Assembly (NCBI RefSeq): GCF_965363235.1
Contig: NC_134851.1
Coordinates: 54,378,833-54,442,832 of the forward strand
Origin: Mytilus galloprovincialis
Taxonomy: Eukaryota > Mollusca > Bivalvia > Mytilida > Mytilidae
Direction of reading: 5' to 3'
DNA length: 64,000 nucleotides
The notes under the pieces were generated by a model, which searched no databases, was not told where the DNA came from, and saw only the letters and a program-made list of their open reading frames with translations. Positions within the stretch are counted from its first letter, which is position 1. Each line of letters starts with the position of its first letter. Shown here piece by piece: positions 44,901 through 55,313 of the stretch. A program made the translations under genes and the position numbers.

Positions 44901-47900
44901 TGGGGTTTGTGTTGCTTATGCTTAAGTTTTCTATGTTGTGTATGTGTACTATTGTTTGTCTGTTTGTCTTTTTCGTTTTAGCCATGGCGTTGTCAGTTTA
45001 TTTTCGATTTGTGAGTTTGACTGTCCCTTTGGTATCTTTCGTCCCTTTTAAGCCTTTTTTCAACAGATTTTTATAGTTCATTCTTATATTGTACTGTTAC
45101 ACCACATCCTGTCCCAGGTTTGGGGAGGGTGTGGAAGTTATGATCCCCCTTACATGAATAACCCCACCACATTCTGTATGAATGTGCCTGTCCCTAGTCA
45201 GAAGCCTGTAATTCATTGGTTGACGTTTGTTTGTGTGTTACATATCTGTTTTTCATTAATTTTTTTTTGCACATAAATTAGGCCGTTAGTTTTCTAATTT
45301 GAATTGTTTTACATTCCTCCTTTTCAGAGCCTTTTATAGCAGACTATGAGAATACAGTATGGGCTTTGCTCATGGTTGAAGGCTGCACAGTGACCTATAT
45401 CTGTTAATATCTGCGTCATTTGGTCTCTTGTGGAGAGTTGTCTCATTGGCAATCAAACCACACCTTCTTTTCTTTTTTTTTTATTGAAGGTAAAATATCA
45501 CAATGAAATAAAGTCATCAACTCACCACTTTCAATTTGAAATAAAACCTTCCCAAAAACATATTGACAAATCACCTGAAATTTTCATTAAATTGAAAATT
45601 TCAATAAACAGGATAAATTTCACTCATTATCATTGAGAATTTAAGATAGGCACAGATAATAATACTAACCATAGTAATATTGTTTCCATTCAGAAGAATT
45701 TGATCTAGCTTGGTTACACGTCGCCCTTCTGATGTGCTTTCACTGAAATATTTTTTGAAAAATTGTCATATATTTTGGTTACAGTCAAAAGTTAAATACT
45801 AGTGTGATGATTAATTGCACATATTCGTAAAATGTCAAGAAACAAAGTGTGTGTCAAGATAATATCTACAAATTATTTATTTATCAACAAATCAATGTAA
45901 AAAAGTGTACTATATAGGTAAACTTTTAAGCTTCTACAGAATAATATTTTGGCACTGAAAAAAACATTGCCTAAAGACAACTAAGTTGTATATTATTTTT
46001 TTGTTTTCTTTAGACCAATTGTAAAATTTATAACTTTTGGGCCTAAACAGAAAATTTATGACCTATTAATGTGTTAAATTATAAACACAAAAAAGGTTCA
46101 TCTTATTGTTATGTCTGCTGGCCAAGAGCCTCAGGGCAACATGAGTTTCAGTGAAAAACTTTCATTGTAACAGTATACAAATTTATATAAGGAAATACAA
46201 CTAAAAAAGTTTAAGTGTATATATTGGCACTAAATGCTTAATACCGATCTCCTGTAAAGGAGGTGAAAAATTGTGGTTGGCTACTAAATGTTTTTAACAT
46301 TAATCTCCTATAAAGGAGGTGAAAAAAGTATATATATCTATAATTTTGATTCTCTGCAGCACTTATGTTTTGTTGTGTCGTGCAATTTTTTTTCTATCTG
46401 TGATAAAAGTTTTACATAATGTTTGTTAGCCCTGAATTAATTTGAAAATAAAAATAATGGTTGGTTGATTAGTTTTTTTTTGTTTTGCTTGATTTTTTAG
46501 TAGATGTACCTTGAGTGTACATGTGTATTGTAAGGTGATCATATGCAATGTTGTTACAATTCACTTCCAATATTAATGGGCTGATATAAATAACTTGTGT
46601 ACACATAATGTAGAAAGCATTTTCATATCACTAATTTTTGACTCCATAGTTTATATTTTTTACATTAATGGGCTGATATAAATAACTTGTGTACAAATAA
46701 TGTAGAAAGCATACTATTTTCATATCACTAATTTTTGACTCCATAGTTTATATTTTTTTGTCTGGTCACCTACTCAGAGGTACATGTAGGATATCCTGGT
46801 ACTGGCTCAAGTAAGAGGAACTAAGCAGTAAAATGTAGCATTTTTAGAAAAAGTAAATTGTTCTATTTTTTGGACACAACAAAATAATAGGAAAACAGTG
46901 AACTTTCCCACTGAATTGCATTGATCATATGTTTGATTATACTTGTTTTGTTGGTCTTGGGCATTAAACCAAGTACCAGGATGTCTTACCAGAAAAAATA
47001 ACCATTACTTTCAAATAATTATAGAACCCTGTGTCAAAAGTCTGTTCAGTATTGCATACTTAAGGACGACATCAAAAGATCAATGACAATGTAGGATAAA
47101 AAACTTTAACGATTTTTACATATATCCCTATTTAGTAAATCAATTTTTCCCAAATTAAGTTAAGAGGGGGGGGTGGGGGGTCAGTGAAAAAACTATGTGA
47201 ATTTAGTTTTTTATCCTACATTGAACTTTTGATGTCGTCCCTTAATAAACTAAATATTTCCAGGGTTTAATAACTTTAATTGCATAAAAATACTCACAAT
47301 TCCGTCACATCTTCTAATACCATATCTATCATTCTGTTAAGGATTATTCTTCTTTCACGTTTGGGGAGAGTGATGTTTGTATATATAGAAGTACATATCA
47401 AATGTATATAACAAATGCACATGCCAGACATGACAGACAACTATCCAACTTTTGAAAATATTCATGTAAAATTGAAATCATTTTGGAAACATAGATGACA
47501 CAGGGACCTATTGAAAACTATATACTTGGCTTCTTTGTAGCAAGAGGTCACAGGCACTTGGATTCTAAGCAGATTAAAAATGTAATCGAAGTTTTTGAAT
47601 TTTCCCCCCATATTTCCTGTCTATTTGTTAAAGTCACATGAAACCTTAAATTAAAAAAAAATTGATGCATATTTTTTATTTATAACAAAATGGATAGTTT
47701 CATTATTAAACTAATGTACATATACCTTTTTTCTGAAGTAAATTCTTTAATTTGTCCACAATTAGAAGAAGTTTACTTTCTTGTAATTGCTTGCTACCAG
47801 GAAGCAATTCGTGGACATATTTTCTGTATGTAAGAGACCTTTGCGTGACCCTTCTGGTACCGTAAATATCCAGTTTTTAAATTGCAGACGGACTAAGAAC

Positions 47901-50485
47901 AGACCAAGTATCTCACAGACCATATTTTTAGTGAAATGTTAAATATTTGATTCCATGGTTTTGCCAAATCTGTTTTCAAGCGTAAACAAATATTTTTAGA
48001 TGAATTTGTGGATCAACTGTAGCTATGAAATCCACCAAATAATTGATCCACAGAACATGTATGATTAGCTTATCAGCTAGGTCAGTAATGATAAGATGAC
48101 ATTCAGCTTTTTTTTCAGACACTTTGGTAAAAGACATCCAGTAGACTATGATCTCTAGGTAGTTGTTCTTTAAATTGGTCAAAAGGATACTGACATAATC
48201 ATCAAAACCAAGTAAAGTTCCAACTATTTCTTTATCGTTCTTCATCACAATGTGGATTCGAGATCCTATACATTTATCTACCAGTTCTAAAAAGAGAAAT
48301 TAAATAGTTGAAAACTAGTGTCAGAGATATTGGTCGTAATAATTCCAATTTCTTCTTTAAAACTTTATTACTTCAATGTAATATTGGATGCAAAGAATAA
48401 GTGAAATAGGTGAAATGGAGATTTTTATATAACATCTTTTCATAAGTTATGCTCATGTGATGACTATGATACATGTAGATAAAAAGACTTATTGATGTTA
48501 TCATGTTCATGTATATATCATATCCATCTATATTTATTTATTTTAATAATTCATTGCACATTTTATTATACACTGTTAAGTTTACAAGTACAGTTTTGCA
48601 AACATACAAAGAGAACAGAAAAATTTAAATTGTTTATCATTATTTAAATGTTCCCCGTCTCGTCTTGAGATCAAGAGCAACTATAAACACTGTATACACA
48701 TCAGAATGATCCAAAGATCATGGTTTTCAATGCACACAGCTACTAAAAAGGTTAGTATACACATTACACATTTGGTCCACATACTTATACAGTTATATGG
48801 TCCAGAACATAACCATATATAATAACACCCGGTACGAAAAGTCTTGGTAACAAATTAATGTACCAGGTACAAAACGTCTTGGTGACAAATTAATTTAATG
48901 TAGTTACGAATTGACTAGCAGAGCTTGTATCAATTGTAATGGTACTGGAATTTTTTATACTGGAAAGACTACACAACACCACCACCACACTAAAGATCTT
49001 CTCTGACAGTCAAAGTGCAGTAGGACTCCTCACACTAAATTGGGCACCCAAATCCTATATTGATGTGATTCCAGACATAAGAGAACACATCCAGGACCTA
49101 AGAACTAAAGGGATGGAAATTTGCATCCTATGGACACCAGGACACACAAATATTCAAGAGAACGATGAAGTGGACTTATTTGCAAAGCAAGCAGCAGAAG
49201 AAGCAACACAACTCACGCCAAAAAACAACATACTTAGTACAAAATTACCCTTCAAGACATAAAACAAGGTGCACACAAGAGTGTCATGCTGAAGTGGCAA
49301 AGACGATGGGTATTAAGCAACACAGGAAGACACCTTTTTGAGATAACACCAAACGTTAAAAACATCTTCTTCTTCTTCAATCTTTGACTATCCAACCCAA
49401 AAATTCTTCAGCATCTTTATACAACTTAGAACTGGCTATACAACCTTTAACTACATGTACATTTTACTATAAACAACGCACAGGGCAAAACACCACATAC
49501 ATATGCAGCTGTGGAACTAAGGAAACACAACAACACTACAAATATACCTCACAGAGTGCCCCAACTACGAGAGTTATAGAGAAGAAATGTACCATCAAAT
49601 TACAAAGGAAATTGGAATCCGCAAAATCAACACAGACACCCTGCTAGGAAGACTAGATAAGAATATAAGGGAGCTACCATTTGATTTTTATGGGGGGGCT
49701 AGGATGAAAAATTTTGTCATGCCTTTTTTTTTAGCTGTAATCTCTGTCCTGCCTTTTTATTTTTCACTCTGTTCGGTCCTGCCTTTTTTTTTTTAGTTTA
49801 TCCTGACTTTTTTTTACCTAAATTGTCGTCCTGTCTTTTTTTTTTTTGCAAGTGTCTCATCCTGCCTTTTTTTTTTTACTCAAAACTCCTGTCCTGCCTA
49901 TTTTTTCAAATTTCATCCTAGCCCCCCCATAAAAATCAAATGGTAGCTCCCTAAACGGAAGTTAGAAATCATTTTGCCCTTTATTTCAAAAACAGGACGT
50001 TTCGACTTACCCGAACATCCGCAACCTCAGTCGTAACAGCAAAAAACAAAATTAAAGTACATGGAGGAAGATACACATAGGGCGTATTATGCACCAATGA
50101 GAAGAGTTGTGCCATATATAAGGCCATAAGATTGAGAACTATCATTCAATGAGATCTACAGTTAAAAGTATCTATAAAAGCACGAAAAGTATGCAGCCTC
50201 CAACCAATTGAGTCAAAGAAGGTGTTCCCTTAAAAAAAGCAGGAACAGTACTTGTACAGACTTCGACCTCTTTCACATGAAAAATTATATACCGGTCTTT
50301 TAAAAAATTTATATGGTCATAGATATGGTTTGAAACTGTTGTACATTTGTGGTTTGAAATGACAAGCTTCCAAAATTGTAGCCTTAATTGAAAGCCAGTA
50401 AAAAATACACTATCTATTATCGGACACTTAGCACAAATAATTTACCAAGTGGAAGTAGCTGAGATGGATTTGAGAAAGTTGTCAT
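38911..50485 (-). CDS. LSM5: LSM5, U6 snRNA-associated Sm-like protein, 89 residues, five exons
   Basis: Join of 50446-50485, 48191-48286, 47298-47325, 45670-45742 and 38911-38943 on the minus strand. Reads MTTFSNPSQLLPL, ELVDKCIGSRIHIVMKNDKE, IVGTLLGFDDYV, NMVLEDVTEF, ESTSEGRRVTKLDQILLNGN and NITMLIPGGEGPEM. This aligns with human LSM5 (91 residues) across the whole length, including Sm1 (IGSRIHIVMK...GTLLGFDDYVNMVL) and Sm2 (LLNGNNITMLIPGG). LSM5 is a subunit of the LSM1-7 ring (mRNA decapping, cytoplasm) and the LSM2-8 ring (U6 snRNA, nucleus). Introns are 2.2, 0.9, 1.6 and 6.7 kb and full of repeats. All boundaries are GT-AG. Intact. Confidence 0.95.
39397..39770 (+). mobile_element. Family J: pearl-like fragment with hairpin end
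   Basis: Starts TATACGCCTGTC with hairpin partner GACAGGAAGTAT, then CTGTCTGTCTGTCCGG, then two ~151-bp units (GTCGCACTGTAACTTGAGAA near 39486, GTCGCGCTGTATCTCAAAAA near 39637; both include GTATACTTTTTGGTGA). No right end seen; family H copy 2 begins at its 3' side. Confidence 0.6.
39771..40724. mobile_element. Family H copy 2, truncated
   Basis: Starts AAACAAGAGGCTCTCT and ATCGCTCACC; the terminal hairpin is decayed. Contains TTAAGGGCAATAACTC, CTGTTTACAGCTTATCTTTA and CTGCTTTGGTTTTTGA like copy 1. Interrupted by P4 and ended by family C copy 4; it does not resume after that copy. Confidence 0.65.
40282..40564. mobile_element. P4: foldback PIF/Harbinger-type MITE, TSD TTA
   Basis: Flanked by TTA at 40279-40281 and 40565-40567. 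Ends GGCAGCAACCATTTGATTTT and its reverse complement, then G-run/C-run plus GCTATGGTTT. Related to P3/P5 ends but with a different interior (AAACAAATTTTTTT-type repeats). In LSM5 intron 4, inside family H; family H copy 1 at about 37970 shows the uninterrupted host text. Confidence 0.85.
40725..43078 (-). mobile_element. Family C copy 4, minus orientation, six 161-bp units
   Basis: Starts AACCAGATGCTCAGCAGGG, ends TTGCGGTCGTATTAAAA. Module 3 at 41285-41520 (about 6.5 palindromic units), module 2 at 41530-42050, module 1 with GGTCATAAA at 42122, 42283, 42444, 42605, 42766 and 42926, a spacing of 161,161,161,161,160. A GACGACGACG tract and the hairpin end follow. In LSM5 intron 4. No coding potential. 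Confidence 0.88.
43079..44490. other. LSM5 intron 4, nothing recognised
   Basis: AT-rich. Only a tiny duplicated phrase CACCTGCGAAAAT (43214 and 43231) stands out. Short open frames here lack splice support or similarity. Confidence 0.4.
44495..45060 (+). mobile_element. Family D retroelement 3' fragment (fossil), most complete tail
   Basis: Encodes YISQLIGYSCACISHHDF, LTRKLLNQEFQMVK and HHELVDRYGITVSQM, the C-terminal part of a reverse-transcriptase protein, then a 3' UTR-like tail ending with the GCCATGGCGTTGTCAGTTTA and TGACTGTCCCTTTGGTATC phrases. Uninterrupted, so it serves as the empty-site reference for the inserts at 18861 and 52520. Broken, 5'-truncated. Confidence 0.7.
45065..45475 (+). 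repeat. Family A retro-tail repeat, longest copy
   Basis: Runs from TTCATTCTTATATTGTACTG through CCCACCACATTCTG, GGCCGTTAGTTTTC, TATGGGCTTTGCTCATGGTT, GTGACCTATATCTG to TTGTCTCATTGGCAATCAAA and a pyrimidine tail. Other copies begin at different internal points but keep the same 3' end, the pattern of LINE-driven copies. No protein. Confidence 0.75.
45670..45742 (-). CDS. LSM5: LSM5 exon 4
   Basis: ESTSEGRRVTKLDQILLNGN then NITM; acceptor ATTTCAG, donor GTTAGT. Human reads EITPEGRRITKLDQILLNGNNITM. Confidence 0.95.
46240..46330. repeat. Two short hairpin repeats
   Basis: ATCTCCTGTAAAGGAGGTGA near 46249 and ATCTCCTATAAAGGAGGTGA near 46305: each a 6-bp stem (CTCCT/AGGAG) plus a shared tail, 56 bp apart. 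In LSM5 intron 4 side of exon 4's upstream intron. Confidence 0.5.
46572..46757. repeat. 92-bp tandem duplication in LSM5 intron 3
   Basis: ATTAATGGGCTGATATAAAT at 46572 and 46664; both copies run through ACTTGTGTACA, ATGTAGAAAGCAT and TGACTCCATAGTTTATATTT with few differences. Confidence 0.9.
47064..47241. mobile_element. T3: TTAA-flanked 178-bp MITE
   Basis: TTAA at 47060-47063 and 47242-47245. Ends GGACGACATCAAAAGATCAA and (reverse complement) GGGACGACATCAAAAGTTCA, continuing through ATGTAGGATAAAAAACT. Lies 53 nt from LSM5 exon 3, in intron 3. Confidence 0.8.
47298..47325 (-). CDS. LSM5: LSM5 exon 3 (28-nt microexon)
   Basis: Encodes (N)MVLEDVTE(F) with both edge codons split. Acceptor is GATAG; donor GTGAGT. 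The residues and phases fit both neighbours exactly. An upstream AACAG 8 nt earlier would give an immediate TGA if used. Confidence 0.9.
48191..48286 (-). CDS. LSM5: LSM5 exon 2
   Basis: 96 nt, (E)LVDKCIGSRIHIVMKNDKEI then VGTLLGFDDYV plus one base; acceptor TTTTTAG, donor GTATCC. Reading on past the donor gives a longer open frame (to about 47976) with no LSM5 similarity, so the splice is preferred. Confidence 0.94.
48905..50070 (+). pseudogene. LINE fragment: RNase H domain and C-terminus, interrupted by P5
   Basis: 48939-49262 encodes LKIFSDSQSAVGLLTLNW and ICILWTPGHTNIQENDEVDL then FAKQAAEEATQLTP, an RNase H domain with the Asp of SDSQSA and of NDEVD where catalytic acids are expected. 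After its stop, other frames give WQRRWVLSNTGRHLFEI and EEMYHQITKEIGIRKINTD then LLGRLDKN, and after the MITE at 49669-49951, LEIILPFISKTGRFDLPEHP. This is the usual C-terminal order of I/Jockey-type LINE ORF2. Truncated at the 5' side, at least two frame changes, so inactive. In LSM5 intron 1, opposite strand. Confidence 0.75.
49669..49951. mobile_element. P5: foldback PIF/Harbinger-type MITE, TSD TAA
   Basis: TAA at 49666-49668 and 49952-49954. Ends GGGAGCTACCATTTGATTTT on both sides, like P3; interior of CTGCCTTTTT/GTCCTGCC repeats, in the opposite orientation to P3. It interrupts the LINE fragment. Confidence 0.87.
50446..50485 (-). CDS. LSM5: LSM5 exon 1
   Basis: MTTFSNPSQLLPL plus one base, donor GTAAAT. 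It matches human ...NPSQLLPLE. The start is the Met that gives a human-like N-terminus. An ATG-TGA pair lies 13-18 nt upstream as a one-codon uORF. Confidence 0.92.
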
Positions 50486-50609
50486 CGTGGGTTTCTCACA
50501 TGTGGATTTGTTGACAAAGTAGAAAAGGCCAAAGACATAACGAATGAAAAGGCCGATTCGACACTAAAAATAAATTTATTCTCGGGGTTTTTGATACTAG
50601 GAATAAGGA

Positions 50610-50760
50610 ATGAGTCATGGTGGTAAAGTCGAACACGCCTACTATGACAAATTCCACCGGAAGCTACGGAAATATCCGATGCCTACCGAAATAATAATTT
50701 TGATGGCCGAAAAAGATGAAGATGCTACACAATGATGCTGATTATTGTAAAGAGCAATTA
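50610..50760 (+). pseudogene. Coding-like fragment of unknown identity
   Basis: An ATG frame at about 50612 reads MSHGGKVEHAYYDKFHRKL then RKYPMPTEIIILMAEKDEDA and stops; an overlapping frame continues DADYCKEQLERLMAEK. Charged, non-repetitive composition looks protein-like, but I do not recognise it and see no splice sites. It could be a decayed transposon or processed fragment near the LSM5 promoter. Confidence 0.25.
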
Positions 50761-52290
50761 GAGCGTCTTATGGCCGAAAAGACATGAACAACCAAGAGCA
50801 CAGAAAAGATGTGACTAATGAGAGAGAAGTGGAATGCTATTATCGCCCAGGTACAGAAAAACAAAGAAAACTTTACTGTTTTTATATGAAGTTTATCTCG
50901 TCATGGTCCATTGCATGCTCCAAAATAAATGCCAAACAGCAAGATAACTGATTTTTTTCTCATGTTTTAAGCTATGAACACACTAGTTTTGGAAGTTATG
51001 TATCAAATTGTCTTCATGTTAAGTTTTATTATAAATTAATCAACAGTAATTTTGATTTTGACATAAACTTTTTGTCCAGAACAAAATAATTTATGAATGT
51101 TTGGAAAACATGCATATATATGAAACTCTGGAAATTGGTATCTAAACATTTGAGTTTTATTAAACTGTATGGTGTGTAGTGTGGATTATGGCCTGGCAAT
51201 ATGTCTGTTCTGTGAACACTCCCAAATCACACTTACCTATAATCAAGAGATATAATGAAGATATCCCACATACCACTGGCTTTGAACTAATCACAAAGAG
51301 AACAGTACACCTTATCTCTATTTGTGACCCATGACTGGACATCTGAAAGGTTTCTGTAAATATTTGAAGTCACAATAGAAAAATATCTGACGCCACAATG
51401 GATAAGTGATTGTTGTACAAACACAAATGATGTCAATAAACGTACAGTAATTACACTTTTCGTATTTACATGTAGCTGAATTTTTTCTTTAGTCTGCTTC
51501 ACTGACGGCAGACAGCAATCACTTTTTAAATGTGAGGTCTTGAATTGTAATGTCAAAGTTTACGGCAACCTGTGTGATTTTACATAGTGGCGGACAAATT
51601 TGCATACAAGTGTGAATGTGTCTATATTGTCATAGCGGCACAGATTCTCAGGTCAAGCTGCACAAATTTCCAAATGGTTTTAAGGTCTACATTGTATGCT
51701 GTATGGTCATTCCCTGTATTTGAACAATGTCGTTGGGTAATGTGATGCCTATAATACCTTCAGATGTTGTGTGTGATGTTAGATAGAATCACTTGAGTGT
51801 TTTATTTTCAGGGTTTAAGATACGGTCATGATTAAATTATCTAGAACTATATTTTGTACCTACATGTAAAGTACAGTAAAAATTCTAAGAGAAGGCAAAA
51901 CACAGGCTACATTTGTGTATCAATGATATCATGTGTATTCAGATGTTATATGTAAACCTGACCACCCTCAGCAAGCAACTGAAGATGGAGTTATATCAAT
52001 AAGAGGGTAGTTATAGCTATTTTACTATGATTTCAATTCAATATTTGTTCATGCCTTGAAACCCAAAGGTATTTATAAATGTATTCACTGTGTTTAATGC
52101 AAGATGCTGAGCCAAAAATATCTATACTTTTTTTTTCATTATGTACATGTTGTTTCATACTGTTTCTAACAGAAAATATAAATCTTACCTAGTGCTCGAA
52201 ATATGACTGCCACTTGTTTTTTTATCATGTTTATTGAATTATAGAAAATGATGCTTCAGTGTTCAAGTGGTATACTAGTAAGTAGTTCCC
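50760..52290. other. Intergenic, nothing firmly recognised
   Basis: Two donor-like sites on the minus strand (about 51237 and 52199) follow open sequence but no matching exon or product was found. Otherwise AT-rich. Confidence 0.35.
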
Positions 52291-52299
52291 TTTCAGTAT

Positions 52300-53185
52300 C
52301 AATAGCTTGATAGGGGTTACTGCTTACAAGAGTTCCAAATGGTGAAATCATACCTTTGTAAATTTTACGGAAGCTATCACAAGTTGGTTGACCATTATAT
52401 GGAATAACCATTTCACAGATGATATTGGATATGTTCCTTATGTCAAAACTACAATACCCTTCCCTTTTCACGAATGTGACCTACCAAATTAGACTATTTA
52501 TGGGATTTGTAATAACATAAGGCCAAATAAAAATATATGGGTAGTTCCAGTTACATACTTTTGAAAAATAAGGTCGGTAGGTCAGCAAATTTTATTTATT
52601 TTTTTCTAAATTTTATTTAGGATTGTCAAAATCCAGAAAAAAATCTTGTGTTTACCGAAATTGTTTCCAGTATTACACACGTTAATACCAGAAGTTAGCC
52701 ATTTTAAAAGTGTTTGGTTGCAAAATAAAGACAGTCATTTACGTTTTTCATTAATTTTGTTGCATTTTGACAACAAATTGTTATGAATTCTTGCATTTTG
52801 CCAATAACAGATACTTCTTATGGAAATTCAAATGTCAGAAATCTACGAATTTTATATTATTATTTTTATTCACAATCCCCAAACTAGATCGTTTGAAATT
52901 CATTTTTCAGAAATGAAAAAAAAAGTTCTAGGGTCGGTCTGGTTACTGGAACCACACATATATTTTTATTTGGCCTAAGCAACACAACGGCTTACCCTTC
53001 TGGAGCACCTGATATCACCCCCAGTTTATGGTGGGGTTTGTGTATGGCATTCTTTAGTTTTCCATGTTATGTCTTGTGTACTATTATTTGCCTGTTTGTC
53101 CTTTTATTATAGCCATGGCGTTGTCAGTTTATTTGCAAACTATGAGTTTGACTGTCCCTCTGGTATCTTTTGTCCCTCTTTTTCA
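52300..53185 (+). mobile_element. Family D retroelement 3' fragment (fossil), interrupted by P6
   Basis: Diverged copy of 44570-45060: ACAAGAGTTCCAAATGGTGA, AAGTTGGTTGACCATTAT, then the tail resuming at 52979 with CTTACCCTTCTGGAGCACC and ending CTGTCCCTCTGGTATCTTTT. Broken and older than P6, which lies inside it. Confidence 0.65.
52520..52975. mobile_element. P6: PIF/Harbinger-type MITE, TSD TAA
   Basis: TAA at 52517-52519 and 52976-52978. Ends GGCCAAATAAAAATATATGG and (reverse complement) GGCCAAATAAAAATATATGT, then GGTTCCAGTTAC-type similarity. The family D copies at 18700 and 44820 give the empty site with a single TAA (ACATAAGCAACA). Subterminal GGTCGGTNGGT as in P1. 456 bp. Confidence 0.9.
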
Positions 53186-53449
53186 ATGTTGAAGTTGTGA
53201 GATTAAATTCTACTCAAGCCATTTGAACATTTTGAATGAAATCTTTTCCTATCTAAGGTTGTGGTTCTTTCCAGGTTACTGCAACTATTTTGACCAAATG
53301 TTAACTACAAATGTAGTGCCATTTATTATACAGCCATGTGGGCTGATCGAATGCTACATGTACACAACATGTAGATGTGATGTTTTACACCAAAAATCAT
53401 TCAATCTTTTATTTGAACATTAATATACAATTAAGGTTTTAATATATAT

Positions 53450-53585
53450 AAAATAAGGAGTTGTGGTTTGAATGCCAATGAAATAACTATCCACCAGAGT
53501 TAAGATGAGGTTGATGTTAGCAATTATAGGCAACAGTAGACCTACAAGAATAATAAAAAACCACATACAGTAGGGTCAGACATGG
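53450..53585 (-). repeat. Family A repeat, minus orientation
   Basis: AAGGAGTTGTGGTTTGAATG then CCAATGAAATAACTATCCAC, GGCAACAGTAGACCTACAAG, diverged and 5'-truncated. Confidence 0.55.
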
Positions 53586-54284
53586 GTTTCATTATCTATC
53601 ATGTTGACTGGTACTTTCCATGTTTCTAGGTGGAACTTTTCAATTTATTCCATGAATATCTTATATTAAAATTCCTACATTTAGGCGGTACTTGTCAATA
53701 GCATAGGAGGGTAAAAGTACCGGGTACCGCCTCCTAATGAATGGCCTGGGACTCAGATATAAAAGGTCTTGACATGAAATTTATAGTCAGCTTTGCATGG
53801 TCATACATGTACAGTGCTCTTCAGGAACTTTGAATATTTGAGACCAGCAAACAAATATGTGGTTGTCTTTATTTCAAATGAAGTTCAAGAACTATATATA
53901 CAATTATCATTTCTGTAATTTTTCTAACTTTCTTTTTTAAACTTCACAAATGATGATTTAGTAATATTCACCATGGCTAGATCTTACTTATGTAGGGACA
54001 TTGACAACTTGGGAGTAATTTTGTTGTTTTTTAGTTTCAAGTTTTTAGATATTGACCAGTTGGTTGATGATTGCTCAATGACCAGTAGCAAGTACATGTA
54101 CATGTATTTATTAAAAGCATATTCATTATTCAAGGTGAATAACAAGTAGTCTAGTTCATGTCTGTCTTAGATGTAAGAAGATGTTGTATTCATGAGTGCC
54201 AATGAGACACCCCTCCATCCAAGTCACAATTTGTTGAAAAAAGTAAACCATTTGTTCTGGGTTGTTTTTCCAAAATTTTATTTT

Positions 54285-54425
54285 AGAGAAGGCCTTTATT
54301 TTTCTCGTTTGAGTTGTTTCCCATTTTCCCTGTAGGGCCTATTCTAGCCTACTATATGATATGGCTTTTTCTGATTGTTGAAGGCTACACTCAGGCCTAT
54401 TTTTACATGTATGACTTTTAATCTG
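54285..54425 (+). repeat. Family A repeat fragment
   Basis: TTCTCGTTTGAGTTGTTTCC, GGGCCTATTCTAGCC, TGATTGTTGAAGGCTACACT; lacks the constant 3' end. A short minus-orientation piece (AATGAGACACCCCTCCATCC) lies at 54198. Confidence 0.55.
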
Positions 54426-54695
54426 CCTACTCAACTTGAGCACCTGAGAAAGGCTGAGATAACCCTTAAGCTTGGTTCTTATTTCGGTAAGTCAGTCTTA
54501 GGTTTTCTTTTCATTTTAGTGTACTGTTGTACATGTATTTCTTTCATCTTTATTTTGTTTTTTGTATGGTAATGTCATTTTGATATCAACTTAATTATGA
54601 GTTTGAAGATCTATTTAGTATCTTTCACCTCCCTACATCATTGTACATGTATGTATTCTAATGACTTTTATAAACACTAATTTTGATCTGGGGTA

Positions 54696-54895
54696 CTGTG
54701 GATATCAATTTTCGTGGATTGCTCAAAACTTGCATTTTCATGGATATTTGATTTCTTGTTTTGCCAATCTCTGTTTACAAAGGCCAATAGAAATATGCTA
54801 TTCGTTGAACATGTAAAATTTGTGGTTCACCTGTATCTACGAAACCCACGAAAATTGTTATTCAATAAATAATAATCATGATAATGAATCCACAG
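54696..54895. mobile_element. 200-bp TA-flanked MITE
   Basis: Ends CTGTGGATATCAATTTTCGT and GATAATGAATCCACAG, flanked by TA on each side. Inside, TTCGTGGATT and ACGAAACCCACGAAAATT pair. Palindromic, non-coding, consistent with a Tc1/mariner-type MITE. Confidence 0.6.
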
Positions 54896-54988
54896 TATTT
54901 AGTGTGTATTTTAAAACCAATATTAGTCTTTATAAGTATTTTATTGAAAATAGATTTCTTTTTATTGATAGACTTGACTAATGTACTA

Positions 54989-55313
54989 AGGGTTCTTATT
55001 AAGGCAAGTCCATGGGTCCTGGACTCATCAAAATCTGTCTGGACTCACCATTTTCAAAACTGGTGAGTCCACAGATGCATCGTAATTGAATATTGTGTAT
55101 AAACTGAACACAGTTAAACACAAATATCATCATTTTATACCAAAAGTTTAAAAGTAATCTGAATTTAATGTCATTGCATTGCTCTGTTAGGAAATGGAGA
55201 CTAAAATATTACATTATATTGCAATAAAATATTTTGTTCTTGCTGTTGGACTCATCATGGCTAAAAATGACGAGTCCCTGGACTCGCCTTCAAAAATCCT
55301 TAACAAGAACCCT
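54989..55313. mobile_element. 325-bp inverted-repeat element (AGGGTTCTT ends)
   Basis: Left AGGGTTCTTATTAAGG, right (reverse complement) AGGGTTCTTGTTAAGG; both followed by GGACTC-rich stretches (GGTCCTGGACTCATC and GAGTCCCTGGACTCG). No clear TSD. The repeated 'gactca/gactcg' motif occurs at least six times. Confidence 0.6.

Noticed and set aside
47976-48248. 90-codon open frame starting inside LSM5 exon 2
   Set aside because: Its first part is LSM5, but beyond the GTATCC donor the sequence is unlike any LSM protein while the spliced reading is exact.
51231-51342. Donor-like GTAAGTGTG on the minus strand after an open stretch
   Set aside because: Was considered as LSM5 exon 1; the true exon at 50446-50485 matches the human N-terminus and phase.
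52190-52240. Minus-strand open stretch with donor GTAAGATTT
   Set aside because: No homology and no partner exon; its phase fits LSM5 exon 2 but the product does not.
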